Below, one piece after another: positions 1-8,958 of a stretch of 64,000 nt of DNA. Made by a program: the position numbers and the translations under genes. Position 1 is the stretch's first letter. Every line of letters starts with the position of its first letter. Source of the DNA: Argonema galeatum A003/A1 (GTDB lineage: Bacteria; Cyanobacteriota; Cyanobacteriia; Cyanobacteriales; Aerosakkonemataceae); contig NZ_JAIQZM010000014.1 in assembly GCF_023333595.1 (NCBI RefSeq), forward strand, positions 62,001 through 126,000, given 5' to 3'. Under the pieces are notes generated by a model. It was not told the DNA's origin. It searched no databases and saw only the letters and a program-made list of their open reading frames with translations.

Positions 1-202
1 GCGATTTCTAGGCAAAGAAGGAAATTTAGGCGAAGGATTGGGCTTGCCGAATGACTTCGCGGTGCGGATTATTAAAAATGTGGGTAACTACGGCGAAATT
101 TACGATCGCTACCTTGGCCCAAAAACACCCTTCAACCTACCACGCGGTCAAAACAACCTCTGGACAAAAGGTGGACTGCAATATTCTCCTCCTTTTCGAT
201 GA
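1..202 (+). CDS. natF: Amino-acid ABC transporter substrate-binding protein, C-terminal end (partial)
   Basis: The reading frame is open from the window edge to a TGA at 200-202 and encodes about 66 C-terminal residues. They contain GLGLPNDFAVRII, GNYGEIYDRYLG and a closing NNLWTKGGLQYSPPFR. This ending is typical of the periplasmic general L-amino-acid binding protein (AapJ/BztA type; NatF in cyanobacteria), which delivers amino acids to the permeases encoded next. The 28-bp gap to the permease gene and the same strand suggest one operon. The symbol is inferred from the natG-natH context; family confidence is high. Confidence 0.85.
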   Translation, partial: RFLGKEGNLGEGLGLPNDFAVRIIKNVGNYGEIYDRYLGPKTPFNLPRGQNNLWTKGGLQYSPPFR

Positions 203-230
203 TTTTTAGATTGAAAAGTTGCGATCGATC

Positions 231-1175
231 ATGAGTAATAACCAGCAGTCTAATCATCCAAAATTGAACCTCTGGCGTGATGTTCGGTTTTGGCGTTTCG
301 CCGGTCAATTCTTGGCTGTATTGATTGCCGCAATTGTTGTCGCTATACTTTGGGGAAACCTTAACCGCAACTTGCAACAACTAGGCATTCAGCCGGGATT
401 TAGCTTTCTTAACTCTCAGGCAGCTTTTGATATTGGCGAAACCCCAATTTCCTACGCACCTTCCGATACTTACAGCCGTGCTTTGTTAGTAGGATTGGTC
501 AATTCTCTGCGAGTAATGGTTGTCGGAATTATCCTCACAACGATAGTCGGAATTACTGCCGGAATTGCCCGCCTTTCCGATAATTGGTTAGTGCGTAAAC
601 TAGCTCTAATTTACGTCGAAATCTTCCGCAATACGCCATTACTGCTGCAACTGCTGTTTTGGTACTTCGCTGTTTTTCTCACTTTGCCAAAAGTAGAAAA
701 CCCGATTTCGGTGCTTGGGGTTATCCGCTTAAGCCAAAATGGTTTAGAACTACCTTGGATACAGTTCTCGCCAGAGTTTTCGACATTGTTAATAGGAATA
801 ACACTTTACACGGGTGCATTCATTGCCGAAATTGTCCGGGGTGGGATTCAATCGGTGTCGCGAGGACAGTGGGAGGCGGCTGCATCTCTTGGTTTGAAAC
901 CAGGATTAGCGATGCGATTGGTCATTTTTCCCCAAGCTTTGCGAGTGATTATTCCACCGCTGACAAGTCAATATCTTAATTTAGCAAAGAATTCTAGTTT
1001 GGCAGTTGCGATCGGCTACCCAGATATTTATTTAGTAGCTTCCACCACCTTTAATCAAACTGGTAGGGCAGTAGAAGTGATGTTATTAATTATGACAATA
1101 TATCTGACAATTAGCCTGATTATTTCCCTAGTTATGAATCTATTTAACAAATCTGTCCAATTAAAAGAACGATAA
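231..1175 (+). CDS. natG: Amino-acid ABC transporter permease (AapQ/BztB/NatG type)
   Basis: Inner-membrane permease of about 314 aa, one half of the transmembrane channel of a general amino-acid uptake transporter. It has an N-terminal membrane segment, a periplasmic stretch, and a C-terminal HisM-like permease domain with IYVEIFRNTPLLLQLLFWYF and the ATPase-contact EAA loop (EAAASLGLKPGLAMRLVIFPQ). I prefer the ATG at 231 over the one at 219 because the family start MSNNQQ-like follows directly. It lies between the binding-protein gene and natH, 15 bp upstream of natH. Confidence 0.88.
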   Translation: MSNNQQSNHPKLNLWRDVRFWRFAGQFLAVLIAAIVVAILWGNLNRNLQQLGIQPGFSFLNSQAAFDIGETPISYAPSDTYSRALLVGLVNSLRVMVVGIILTTIVGITAGIARLSDNWLVRKLALIYVEIFRNTPLLLQLLFWYFAVFLTLPKVENPISVLGVIRLSQNGLELPWIQFSPEFSTLLIGITLYTGAFIAEIVRGGIQSVSRGQWEAAASLGLKPGLAMRLVIFPQALRVIIPPLTSQYLNLAKNSSLAVAIGYPDIYLVASTTFNQTGRAVEVMLLIMTIYLTISLIISLVMNLFNKSVQLKER

Positions 1176-1190
1176 TTAAATCTATTTAAT

Positions 1191-2243
1191 ATGAATCAAC
1201 CCGAAATTGACAACGTTCCTTCTGCTGTCCGCCTCAGTCCCTTGGGTTGGCTGCGTAAGAATCTATTTAATACCTGGTACAACAGCTTACTCACAATAGG
1301 TTGCTTCTGGATATTTTATCAAATTCTTAGAAGCTTCTTAAGTTGGGCTTTTACCAATGCAAAATGGGCAGTTGTTCAAGCTAACTTCCGGTTGTTTTTG
1401 GTAGGTCGATATCCCATTAGTCAGTCATGGCGAATTTGGATAATATTCGTAATTTTAGCAATTATGGTTGGGTTATCTTGGGGCGCGATCGCTCACAAAT
1501 TACCTAGCCAATTAAATCTCTGGCTACCTTGGATATGGGTGATAGTTTTCGCCATCATTTTCTGGTTGATTGGCGGCGGTTGGGGTTTAACGCTTGTGCC
1601 AACAAACCTCTGGAACGGTTTGCTGCTAACAATTTTTACGACGATAATTAGTATTGGTTTATCTTTTCCTCTCGGAGTATTGTTAGCTTTAGGAAGACAA
1701 AGTACACTGCCAGTAGTGCGTTGGTTTTCCATCCTCTACATTGAAATTATCAGGGGATTGCCGTTAATTGGAATTCTGTTTATGGCGCAGGTGATGTTAC
1801 CTTTGGTTTTGCCATCAGAAATCAGGTTGGATCGGGTGCTGCGTGCGATCGCAGGACTTGTGCTTTTCAGCGCCGCATACATGGCAGAGAACGTGCGCGG
1901 CGGCTTGCAAGCCGTGCCAAGAGGACAGGTGGAGGCGGCCCGATCGCTGGGATTCAACACTCTGTTAATATTATTGTTCATTGTGTTACCGCAGGCGTTA
2001 CGTGCTGTTATTCCAGCAATTGTCGGCCAGTTTATTGGATTATTTAAAGATACTTCGCTGCTTTCGCTTTTTGCGCTGGTGGAGTTAACTGGTATATCCC
2101 GTTCTATTTTGGCACAGCCCCAATTTCTCGGTCGCTATGCGGAAGTTTATTTATTTGTAGGATTGATTTATTGGGTGTTTTGTTATTCGATGTCGCTGGC
2201 TAGTAGGCGTTTGGAAAAAGAGTTAGATGTGGGTAAAACTTAA
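1191..2243 (+). CDS. natH: Amino-acid ABC transporter permease (AapM/BztC/NatH type)
   Basis: Second permease subunit, 350 aa, pairing with the preceding gene to form the membrane channel. Several hydrophobic segments fill the N-terminal half. The permease domain carries ILYIEIIRGLPLIGILFM and an EAA loop (EAARSLGFNTLLILLFIVLPQ). The longer N-terminus compared with ordinary HisM permeases is usual for AapM. The start codon follows the upstream stop by 15 bp. Transport of general or basic amino acids is inferred from the family. Confidence 0.88.
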   Translation: MNQPEIDNVPSAVRLSPLGWLRKNLFNTWYNSLLTIGCFWIFYQILRSFLSWAFTNAKWAVVQANFRLFLVGRYPISQSWRIWIIFVILAIMVGLSWGAIAHKLPSQLNLWLPWIWVIVFAIIFWLIGGGWGLTLVPTNLWNGLLLTIFTTIISIGLSFPLGVLLALGRQSTLPVVRWFSILYIEIIRGLPLIGILFMAQVMLPLVLPSEIRLDRVLRAIAGLVLFSAAYMAENVRGGLQAVPRGQVEAARSLGFNTLLILLFIVLPQALRAVIPAIVGQFIGLFKDTSLLSLFALVELTGISRSILAQPQFLGRYAEVYLFVGLIYWVFCYSMSLASRRLEKELDVGKT

Positions 2244-2280
2244 GTTATGGCAATTATCGTTAGAGTGATATAGTCAAATT

Positions 2281-2367
2281 AAGTAGGTGGGTGTAAATAA
2301 ACTGAACTCCCAGAAACCGGGTTTCTAAGGGCCTGACAGTTTTACGTTTAATGATGCCCACCTACTT
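2281..2367. repeat. Inverted-repeat element in the natH-bgtA gap
   Basis: A 12-13 bp arm (AAGTAGGTGGGTG at 2281-2293) is matched by GCCCACCTACTT at 2356-2367. Between them sits a short palindrome (AGAAACCGGGTTTCT, 2312-2326) of the family that also occurs in the NRPS genes. Downstream, 2397-2432 holds direct repeats of a CAGATGAACG-type motif that recurs at about 42341-42366. The element separates the permease genes from the ATPase gene and could attenuate or stabilise the transcript. Confidence 0.55.
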
Positions 2368-2517
2368 ATCTGTTTTCATCGTTGGTTAAATTTTTACCGC
2401 AGATGAAGACAGATGAACGCAGATGAACGCAGATAAGAATAAGAATAGGAATTTTTTAGGTAACCGATGGGTAAAATAATCAGAGAAAAGTGAGAACTTC
2501 GGCAATTGAGGAAGTGA

Positions 2518-3258
2518 ATGCAGGAACAAAAACCGATCATCATTGCCCAAGACGTTCACAAGTGGTATGGTAAATTCCACGTTCTTCGCGGTGTTAGCCT
2601 AACTGTCAACCGAGGGGAAGTACTGGTAATTATGGGGCCATCGGGTTCTGGCAAATCCACCTTTATCCGCACCTTCAACGCCTTAGAAGAATATCAAAAG
2701 GGACAAATTGAAATTGACGGCATTACTCTGGGTCACGACCTCCGCAACATTGAAGCGATTCGGCGAGAGGTGGGGATGGTATTTCAGCAGTTTAATTTAT
2801 TCCCTCACTTAACAGTGCTGCAAAACATCACTTTAGCGCCAATCTGGGTGCGGAAGCGATCGAAAGCAAAAGCAGAAGAAACCGCGATGCAGCTATTGGA
2901 ACGAGTGGGAATTTTAGAACAAGCACAGAAATATCCAGGTCAGTTATCGGGAGGACAGCAGCAACGAGTCGCGATCGCACGCGCCTTAGCCATGCAACCC
3001 AAAATCATGCTTTTCGACGAACCCACCTCCGCCCTAGATCCGGAAATGGTGCGAGAAGTGCTAGACGTAATGCTACAGTTAGCCCAAGAAGGCATGACTA
3101 TGGTTGTCGTCTCCCACGAAGTTGGCTTTGCACGTGAAGTAGCCTCACGAGTAATTTTGATGGATAGCGGCTTAATTGTCGAGTCAGGGACGCCAGAGGA
3201 ATTTTTTGAGCGTCCCCAGTCAGAGCGCACCCGCCAGTTTATATCTCAGATTTTGTAG
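2518..3258 (+). CDS. bgtA: Amino-acid ABC transporter ATP-binding protein (AapP/BgtA type)
   Basis: ATPase subunit, 246 aa, that energises amino-acid uptake through the permeases upstream. It shows Walker A (GPSGSGKST), the Q-loop ([16 protein letters not shown]), the signature [15 protein letters not shown], Walker B ([14 protein letters not shown]) and the H-loop ([13 protein letters not shown]). The length is standard for polar amino-acid ATPases. In cyanobacteria a BgtA ATPase serves both the Nat-II and Bgt systems; that sharing is family knowledge and is not visible here. The 274-bp gap to natH suggests its own promoter or an insertion into the operon. Confidence 0.9.
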   Translation: MQEQKPIIIAQDVHKWYGKFHVLRGVSLTVNRGEVLVIMGPSGSGKSTFIRTFNALEEYQKGQIEIDGITLGHDLRNIEAIRREVGMVFQQFNLFPHLTVLQNITLAPIWVRKRSKAKAEETAMQLLERVGILEQAQKYPGQLSGGQQQRVAIARALAMQPKIMLFDEPTSALDPEMVREVLDVMLQLAQEGMTMVVVSHEVGFAREVASRVILMDSGLIVESGTPEEFFERPQSERTRQFISQIL

Positions 3259-3299
3259 TTATTTGTCATTACTTTAGAAAATTAAGAACTAACAATAGA

Positions 3300-3914
3300 C
3301 TAATCTTGCGGCGAGGGTTCTGGTGTCCCCTCTGGCGTTAGCGGTTCTTGAAGCGTCGTTGGCAAAGCCGCAGGCGACTGTTTCAGTGTGGTTGCCACCA
3401 GGGCATAGCCCAGGTAAGCGGAGACCATGATAACTGTCAGAACAGCGATCGCACCCAGCCACATCAGCGGCTTTGACGACGAACCGTAGTGGCACCTATA
3501 GGGGTCAAACTTGAGGCGTTCTGGTTTAATCAGATCTCGCAATGCCACAGGTCGCTTAAATCGCACCCGTCTGTCATCCAGTTTTTCCAATAAAATCCAG
3601 CCAGCTTCCCCCTCTTCATCACACAAACGCTGAAAAACAACGGGGTCGCGAAACAGATCCCGGTTGGAACGCACAATTTTAAATTCCCAGCCAGCCAAAC
3701 GCAATTCGCGGGCTAACCCTTGAGCAGAACCGTTTGGTTGCGGAGGTGCTTCTGCCTCGGCATTTAATTTGGATTCATAACGGGTCAAAATCTCTTCCTC
3801 CTGTTCGTCTTCTTGCACAACCGCCGCTTGATACCAGCGCATCCATCCCCCTATGGCTGTTGCCTGGAGACCGAGACTGCCGACAAATAGGCTTAAAAAA
3901 GTAATTTCTAGCAT
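3300..3914 (-). CDS. Conserved cyanobacterial membrane protein of unknown function
   Basis: 204 aa. An N-terminal hydrophobic segment (about residues 3-25) is followed by an acidic stretch (EDEQEEEIL) and a soluble middle region with GWEFKIVRSNRD and GEAGWILLEKLDDRRVRFKRP. A second transmembrane segment lies near residues 150-173, and the tail is rich in Pro, Thr and Glu. I do not recognise a catalytic motif. It converges with the ABC ATPase gene (41-bp gap) and is not obviously in an operon with ribD. Confidence 0.7.
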   Translation of the reverse strand: MLEITFLSLFVGSLGLQATAIGGWMRWYQAAVVQEDEQEEEILTRYESKLNAEAEAPPQPNGSAQGLARELRLAGWEFKIVRSNRDLFRDPVVFQRLCDEEGEAGWILLEKLDDRRVRFKRPVALRDLIKPERLKFDPYRCHYGSSSKPLMWLGAIAVLTVIMVSAYLGYALVATTLKQSPAALPTTLQEPLTPEGTPEPSPQD

Positions 3915-3994
3915 TTTTTCTGTGCTGTTGTTAGTCTATTGCACTTCCTACCTGGATTGGGATTTTTAATCCGGGAACTTGTCATAGGGGCTAT

Positions 3995-4028
3995 AAAAGT
4001 CAAAAGTCAAAAGTCAAAAGTCAAAAGT
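3995..4028. repeat. STRR heptamer tract (GTCAAAA)n
   Basis: Four to five tandem copies of a 7-bp unit (AGTCAAA) lie downstream of the 3914 gene and before the ribD end. Short tandem heptamer repeats of this kind are common in filamentous cyanobacteria. Confidence 0.8.
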
Positions 4029-4114
4029 AAGGATTCTTTTCCTTAGCCCCTAGCCCCTCTTCCCGTTCGGCTGAGCGTCTCCGCACTGAGCTTGCCGAAG
4101 TGTCACGTCGAAGC

Positions 4115-5221
4115 CTAGCCCCTCTGCTCCTCTGCCCACACCTGTGCGGGTAAATAACCCTCGATTAAGGAATCTTGGCCTATAGTTTGCCAGGTGACTC
4201 GTTCTAAGGTAAGTGCTTCGCTCATCTTAGTAAATCCTAGATCTCCCACAGGCGTTGGCGCTTCTTCCCCGCCAACGATTTTGGGGGCAATAAAAGCCCA
4301 AATTTTTTGTACAGTTCCTTCTGCTAGAGCACGTGCAGCCAAAGTACCTCCACATTCCCACAACACAGAAAGCAACCCCTGCTCATACAAGTATGCCAGG
4401 GCGTTAGCAGGTGTCAGCTGAAGAAGTTCTACCACCATCACACCCCGTTTTAGCAGCAGTTGTTGAAAATCTGGATTAGCTCCTTTTTCAGTTAAGACTA
4501 GAGTTGGAGCCTCTGAAGTCTGCCATAAATAAGCTGACTCTGGTAGATTTAGCGTCCGACTCATCACCACTCGCAAAGGATTATGAGCCTCTGCTTGATG
4601 ACTGGTTAAGTGGGGGTTATCCCGGCGAACTGTATTACCACCGACAATCACAGCATCGCAAGCCGATCGCAGTTTATGTACCAGAATACGGGCATTTTTG
4701 TCAGTGATCCAAACGCTGTCACCAGTGGTCGTGGCAATTTTACCATCCAAGGTCATCGCGTATTTTAAAATTCCAAACGGACGCCGATACAAAACCCGAT
4801 GTATAAAAGCTTCATTTAATTGACGACAGGCATCTTCTTCGACTCCCACTACCACATCAACCCCAGCCTCTCGCAAACGATCGATCCCACTTCCAGAAAC
4901 TCGCGGATCGGGATCGATCGTACCCACCACCACCTTAGTCACCCCAGCGGCTATCAATGCGGACGTACAGGGAGGCGTCCGTCCGTAATGGTTGCAGGGC
5001 TCTAGGTTAACGTAGAGAGTAGCACCCCTAGCCAGTTCGCCCGCTTGCCTAAGAGCAAAGATTTCGGCATGAGGATGACCCGCGCCCGGATGATAACCTT
5101 CTCCAACAATCTCACCTTCCCGAACAATTACCGAACCGACAAGGGGATTGGGCGCAGTCCGTCCTAAAGCTACGCGGGCCAGTTCCAGACACCTTAGCAT
5201 CATTAAATTGTCATTAGTCAT
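4115..5221 (-). CDS. ribD: Bifunctional riboflavin deaminase/reductase RibD
   Basis: About 368 aa. Catalyses the second and third steps of riboflavin synthesis: deamination of diaminohydroxyphosphoribosylaminopyrimidine, then NADPH-dependent reduction of the ribosyl side chain. The N-terminal zinc deaminase has NPLVGSVI, the ligand HAE (HPHAEIFAL) and LEPCNHYGRTPPC. The C-terminal reductase starts near residue 150 (RPFGILKYAMTLDGKIAT) and includes GGNTVRRDNPHLT and WECGGTLAARAL. The first ATG (5219-5221) lies inside a heptamer tract, and the internal Met7 (5203) or Met8 (5200) fits the usual family start (MMxRCLELA) better. Confidence 0.93.
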   Translation of the reverse strand: MTNDNLMMLRCLELARVALGRTAPNPLVGSVIVREGEIVGEGYHPGAGHPHAEIFALRQAGELARGATLYVNLEPCNHYGRTPPCTSALIAAGVTKVVVGTIDPDPRVSGSGIDRLREAGVDVVVGVEEDACRQLNEAFIHRVLYRRPFGILKYAMTLDGKIATTTGDSVWITDKNARILVHKLRSACDAVIVGGNTVRRDNPHLTSHQAEAHNPLRVVMSRTLNLPESAYLWQTSEAPTLVLTEKGANPDFQQLLLKRGVMVVELLQLTPANALAYLYEQGLLSVLWECGGTLAARALAEGTVQKIWAFIAPKIVGGEEAPTPVGDLGFTKMSEALTLERVTWQTIGQDSLIEGYLPAQVWAEEQRG

Positions 5222-5280
5222 TGGTCATTGGTCATTGGTCATTGGTCATTAGTCATTAGTCATTAGTCATTAGTCATTAG
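5211..5280. repeat. STRR heptamer tract TCATTGG/TCATTAG, 10 units
   Basis: Exactly 70 bp of a 7-bp unit in two variants cover the ribD start and upstream region. On the minus strand each unit supplies an ATG, and because 7 is not a multiple of 3 these ATGs fall in all frames. A shorter tract of the same unit lies at about 18159-18190. Confidence 0.85.
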
Positions 5281-5324
5281 GAAAGGGAAGATTGAAGAAT
5301 TGCAGATTTCAAATTGATTTTTAA

Positions 5325-5494
5325 TGACTCTTTCGGAGTTGTTATGCTTTTGTTCAAAAAAATAACATTTTTATTCCTCTGCCCCTCTGCCCCTCTGCCC
5401 CTCTGCCCCTCTGCCCCTCTGCCCCTCTGCCCCTCTGCCCCTCTGCCCCTCTGCCTCTCTGCAATAGCATAGTAAATACGGAAGAGCCATTTTA
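5325..5494. mobile_element. MITE-like element, copy 1, with expanded octamer minisatellite
   Basis: The left end (ACTCTTTCGGAGTTGTTATG, then a TTTTGTTCA...AACATTTTTAT core) and the right end (GCATAGTAAATACGGAAGAGCC) match two other copies, near 6170-6325 and 61087-61187. Between the ends lies a minisatellite of CCCCTCTG octamers, about ten copies at 5374-5462. No transposase is present. The right end reads as an imperfect inverted version of GGCTCTTCCGTATTT. Confidence 0.65.
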
Positions 5495-6118
5495 CGACTG
5501 ATCTAGCAAGTTTATTTTTTCCCACCAAAGATTGAGCGGATAATAAATTACGGGAGCCCAAAGACTGCTCAGGATAGCAGAAGTGAGCGCAATTCGCTGA
5601 TTCTCTGTCCAAATTTCAGATAAGTTGCGATCGCTCATAGTCATAAACTGAAGGGCTAATACCGTTTTCGCCATGAACGCCATCATAAACTGAAGGGCAA
5701 ATACCGTTTCCGCCACGAGCGCCATTCCGAATACAATTAAAGCTACCGAAATAAAATCTTCTTCTACATACCGTTGTTTTTTCAGAAAAGCGGTCAAAAT
5801 TCCCACGCAAGCCAAACTGATTGCATGAGTAGGATATGGTGCCGTCATGCCATCTTGAATCAGCCCCAAAGTCAAACCTGCGATCGCTCCTGAGAAAACA
5901 CTGCGCTTGACGCTCCAAGCAACCACCCAAATCAACAACCAATTCGGCCCCAATCCCAACAATTCCATTCCGGGTAACCGCGTGGGCAAGCTTAGCAAAC
6001 ACAACATCACAGAACCAAATATCACCATCGCATTGGCAATTTGACGAGTATTCTGATGCCAATTAGAGATATTTATTAAAGGGTGAGGTCTTTTGAGTGA
6101 AGATCGGTAATTGGTCAT
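5492..6118 (-). CDS. mreD: Rod-shape determining protein MreD
   Basis: 208 aa integral membrane protein of the elongasome, third gene of mreB-mreC-mreD. Four to six hydrophobic segments are visible (MVIFGSVMLCLLSL, LGPNWLLIWVVAW, AIAGLTLGLIQDG, FISVALIVFGMALVAETV). A 42-bp tandem duplication (5641-5724) doubles a 14-residue stretch, giving VFALQFM and VLALQFM in succession within or next to a membrane segment. The gene sits between two MITE copies, which separate it from mreC by about 250 bp. Confidence 0.85.
   Translation of the reverse strand: MTNYRSSLKRPHPLINISNWHQNTRQIANAMVIFGSVMLCLLSLPTRLPGMELLGLGPNWLLIWVVAWSVKRSVFSGAIAGLTLGLIQDGMTAPYPTHAISLACVGILTAFLKKQRYVEEDFISVALIVFGMALVAETVFALQFMMAFMAKTVLALQFMTMSDRNLSEIWTENQRIALTSAILSSLWAPVIYYPLNLWWEKINLLDQS
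5641..5724. repeat. 42-bp tandem duplication inside mreD
   Basis: Two copies (5641-5682 and 5683-5724) begin TCATAAACTGAAGGGC and differ at a handful of bases. The unit is in frame and adds 14 residues. Confidence 0.85.
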
Positions 6119-6167
6119 TGGTTATTGCTATATCAGTGCATCCGTGTATATCAGTGTCGTGCTGCAA

Positions 6168-6325
6168 CCTACGGCTCTTTGGGAGTTGTTGTGCTTTTGT
6201 TCAAAACAATAACATTTTTATGCCTCTGCACAAGCGCCCCTCTGCACAAGCGCCCCTCTGCACAAGCGCCCCTCTGCTCAAGCGCCCCTCTGCTCAAATA
6301 GCATAATAAATAGGGAAGAGCCTTC
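6168..6325. mobile_element. MITE-like element, copy 2, with 16-bp internal repeats
   Basis: The left end is GGCTCTTTGGGAGTTGTTGT, followed by the same TTTTGTTCA and AACATTTTTAT core as copy 1. The right end is GCATAATAAATAGGGAAGAGCC. Here the internal satellite is a GCGCCCCTCTGCACAA-type 16-mer, about four copies at 6232-6297, so the same element carries a different satellite in each copy. It separates mreC from mreD. Confidence 0.65.
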
Positions 6326-6366
6326 TTTTTTCTGTAGCGCCCCTGATGAATAAATCGATCGCATCA

Positions 6367-7104
6367 TCAATTACTGGGATATACAACCACCCACTCCAAG
6401 TAACTTGTAGGTGCTGAAAGTACGATCGCAGCTTCAGGCGCAGGATTTTGGCTGAGATTAACTGACTCCACACGACCAACTGGCAAACCGGAGGGAAAAA
6501 GCTCACTGACTGATGAGGTCGCAACCACATCTCCTTTGCGGACATCTGGAACTCTTTCAAAGAACTGGATCGTGGCTTTATCACCTGACAGACCCCGCAT
6601 TATACCCATATAACGACTGCGGCTGATCGTAATCCCAACCCGACTGCTGGCATCGCTAATTAATAACACGCGGCTGCTATTTTTAGTGACGCTAATAACC
6701 CGACCTACCAAACCACCGGGAGCCGTAACAATATAGCCTTCTTTTATTCCCGCTTGGGTTCCTCGGCCCAAAGTAACCTGTTGCCACCAGTGATCCGCAC
6801 TTCTGCCCACAACGGGAGCTACAATCCCTTTGGTTTGAGTGGCGGATACATATCCCAAGAGTTCTCGTAGTTTTTGATTTTGACTTTGTACTTCCTCTAA
6901 ACGTGCTTGCAGTTCTAATGTCCTAGCATCGGCCAGAACCTCTTGTTTGGGTGGATTAGATTGGAAAGGACGAGTCACCAACTGGTAGACCTCAAAGATT
7001 GCGGCACTTTGAGTTTGCTTAGCAATCCATGCAGCACCGATGACTAGACCAACCAGGCCAAATTGTAACCAATTGCGATCCCACCAGCGACGTAGCGTAT
7101 ACAT
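6367..7104 (-). CDS. mreC: Rod-shape determining protein MreC
   Basis: 245 aa bitopic periplasmic scaffold of the lateral-wall synthesis machinery. One N-terminal membrane segment (LQFGLVGLVIGAAWIA) is followed by a coiled coil (about residues 60-85, LELQARLEEVQSQNQKLREL) and the beta-domain with GIVAPVVGRS, VTAPGGLVGRVI and VGITISRSRYMGIMRG. Length is near the short end of the family. It lies 95 bp downstream of mreB on the same strand. Confidence 0.9.
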   Translation of the reverse strand: MYTLRRWWDRNWLQFGLVGLVIGAAWIAKQTQSAAIFEVYQLVTRPFQSNPPKQEVLADARTLELQARLEEVQSQNQKLRELLGYVSATQTKGIVAPVVGRSADHWWQQVTLGRGTQAGIKEGYIVTAPGGLVGRVISVTKNSSRVLLISDASSRVGITISRSRYMGIMRGLSGDKATIQFFERVPDVRKGDVVATSSVSELFPSGLPVGRVESVNLSQNPAPEAAIVLSAPTSYLEWVVVYPSN

Positions 7105-7199
7105 TCAACCTATTTATGCAATAAAAGTCAGCAGTCAAATATCAGGATTCAGAATTAAATCTGAATTCTGGCGTCTAAATTGGAGATTGGGATTGAAAG

Positions 7200-8243
7200 C
7201 TAGAGGTTGCGAGAGCGACCGCTGAATACACGATCGAGCTGGGTGATATTCTCTAACACCCGTCCTGTTCCCAACACGACGCAACTTAAGGGATCTGCTG
7301 CTATATGCACCACTATTCCAGTTTCGTGGCTGATCAGCGTATCCAGACCTTTCAGTAAAGCACCACCTCCTGCTAGCATGATGCCGCGATCGATGATATC
7401 TGCTGCGAGTTCTGGAGGAGTCCGCTCCAGAGTGCGCTTGACAGCATCAACAATCACAGCTAAAGGCTCCGACATACTTTCGCGGATTTCTGGCCCTTTG
7501 ATCGTAACTGTTCGCGGTAGTCCAGAAAGCAGGTGCAAACCTCTGACTTCCATGATGTAATCTTCATCGGCATTTGTTGGGTAAGCTGAGCCAATCTGAA
7601 TCTTAATTTCCTCAGCGGTTCGTTCCCCAACCACCAAGTTATGAACTTTTTTCATGTACTGAGTGATCGATTCATTCAGCTCATCCCCAGCGACGCGCAC
7701 TGATTCGCTGATCACTGTACCCTGCAAACTCAAAACAGCAACTTCAGTTGTACCGCCGCCGATGTCAATAATCATGTTGCCTGTAGGTTCTGCTACAGGT
7801 AGTCCAGCTCCTATGGCTGCTGCTACTGGCTCGTCAATCAACCGGACATCCCTCGCACCTGCTTGAAGGGCTGCTTCCATAACCGCCCGTCGTTCTACTC
7901 CGGTGACACCGCTGGGAATGCCGATCACAATCCGGGGGTGAACTAAGGCTTTCCCTTCATTTACCCGCCGAATAAAATGCTTGAGCATCAGCTCTGCGGT
8001 ATCAAAATCGGCAATGACTCCATCCCGCAGAGGGCGGACGGCAATCACGTTGCCGGGACAGCGGCCCAGCATTTTTTTTGCTTCTTCTCCAACTGCCAAT
8101 GGCTCCATTGTGTCTTTGTCGATGGCTACCACTGAAGGTTCTTGGAGAACAATCCCTTTACCGGATACATAAACCAGTGTGTTAGCGGTACCGAGGTCGA
8201 TACCCATGTCGCGAGATAAAGAAAAGCGATTGAAAAAACCCAC
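7200..8243 (-). CDS. mreB: Actin-like cell-shape protein MreB
   Basis: About 347 aa cytoskeletal ATPase that guides sidewall peptidoglycan synthesis. It shows phosphate-1 [29 protein letters not shown], phosphate-2 [15 protein letters not shown] and the adenosine motif [17 protein letters not shown] further upstream (8261) extends the frame by six residues, but the GTG at 8243 gives [18 protein letters not shown], which fits other MreB starts, so I chose it. First gene of the mreBCD operon and divergent from ssb. Confidence 0.93.
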   Translation of the reverse strand: MGFFNRFSLSRDMGIDLGTANTLVYVSGKGIVLQEPSVVAIDKDTMEPLAVGEEAKKMLGRCPGNVIAVRPLRDGVIADFDTAELMLKHFIRRVNEGKALVHPRIVIGIPSGVTGVERRAVMEAALQAGARDVRLIDEPVAAAIGAGLPVAEPTGNMIIDIGGGTTEVAVLSLQGTVISESVRVAGDELNESITQYMKKVHNLVVGERTAEEIKIQIGSAYPTNADEDYIMEVRGLHLLSGLPRTVTIKGPEIRESMSEPLAVIVDAVKRTLERTPPELAADIIDRGIMLAGGGALLKGLDTLISHETGIVVHIAADPLSCVVLGTGRVLENITQLDRVFSGRSRNL

Positions 8244-8441
8244 GCGCTTCTTGGCCCCCAAAGTGAGATGCTTTTGTGTACAACTGTAACCTAACCGTGC
8301 TGGATTCTATTACGTTTTCTATCCGGCGTCTAGTCCAGCAGGATAATTTATTGTTGCCAGCGCGATCGAAATCCTTATGTTGACCTCAATTTCGCTAAAG
8401 TAGATCCAAGGAAAAGAGTACAGCTGTACTGGTAAATCATT

Positions 8442-8807
8442 ATGACTCTCAATGTTGTTAACTTGGTAGGCCGTGCAGGGCGTGACCCTGAAGTCAAGTA
8501 TTTCGAGTCAGGTAGCGTTGTTTGTAACTTAACGCTAGCTGTGAATCGTCAAACTCGTAACAGTGATGAGCCAGATTGGTTCAATTTGGAAATTTGGGGC
8601 AAAACGGCGGAAATAGCTGCTAATTACGTTCGCAAGGGTAGTTTGATTGGTGTGAGCGGTTCTTTAAAGTTTGACTATTGGCAAGACCGCGCCACGGGAG
8701 CAAATCGCTCCAAGCCGGTGATCAGGGTGGATCGGCTCGATCTACTGGGTTCCAAACAAGATACTAACACCAGTCAAGTAGATAACTACAGACAAGAGGA
8801 ATTTTAA
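8442..8807 (+). CDS. ssb: Single-stranded DNA-binding protein
   Basis: 121 aa with an OB fold: MTLNVVNLVGRAGRDPEVKY, NLTLAVNRQTR, DWFNLEIWGKTAEIAANYVR and KGSLIGVSGSLKFDYW. The protein binds ssDNA in replication, repair and recombination. It is the short cyanobacterial form: the long acidic tail is missing and the C-terminus ends QEEF, a reduced version of the acidic tip that normally recruits partner proteins. Divergent from mreB with about 200 bp between them. Confidence 0.92.
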   Translation: MTLNVVNLVGRAGRDPEVKYFESGSVVCNLTLAVNRQTRNSDEPDWFNLEIWGKTAEIAANYVRKGSLIGVSGSLKFDYWQDRATGANRSKPVIRVDRLDLLGSKQDTNTSQVDNYRQEEF

Positions 8808-8903
8808 ACTGCTGGCGATCGCACTACCAACCTTGCATCGGGACATTTTTGCCCCCAGCCCCGCAACCTTGGTGGGAAATCTTGCTCCCCCTCTTCTCTC
8901 TTC

Positions 8904-8955
8904 CCTAGCCCCTAGCCCCTAGCCCCTAGCCCCTAGCCCCTAGCCCCTAGCCCCT
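8904..8955. repeat. Heptamer tract (CCCCTAG)n
   Basis: Seven tandem copies of CCCCTAG lie just after ssb and next to the stop codon of the convergent SIMPL gene. Confidence 0.8.
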
Positions 8956-8958
8956 ATG

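Noticed and set aside
7207-8172. Several plus-strand frames opposite mreB
   Set aside because: Codon-bias shadows of mreB; no independent motif.
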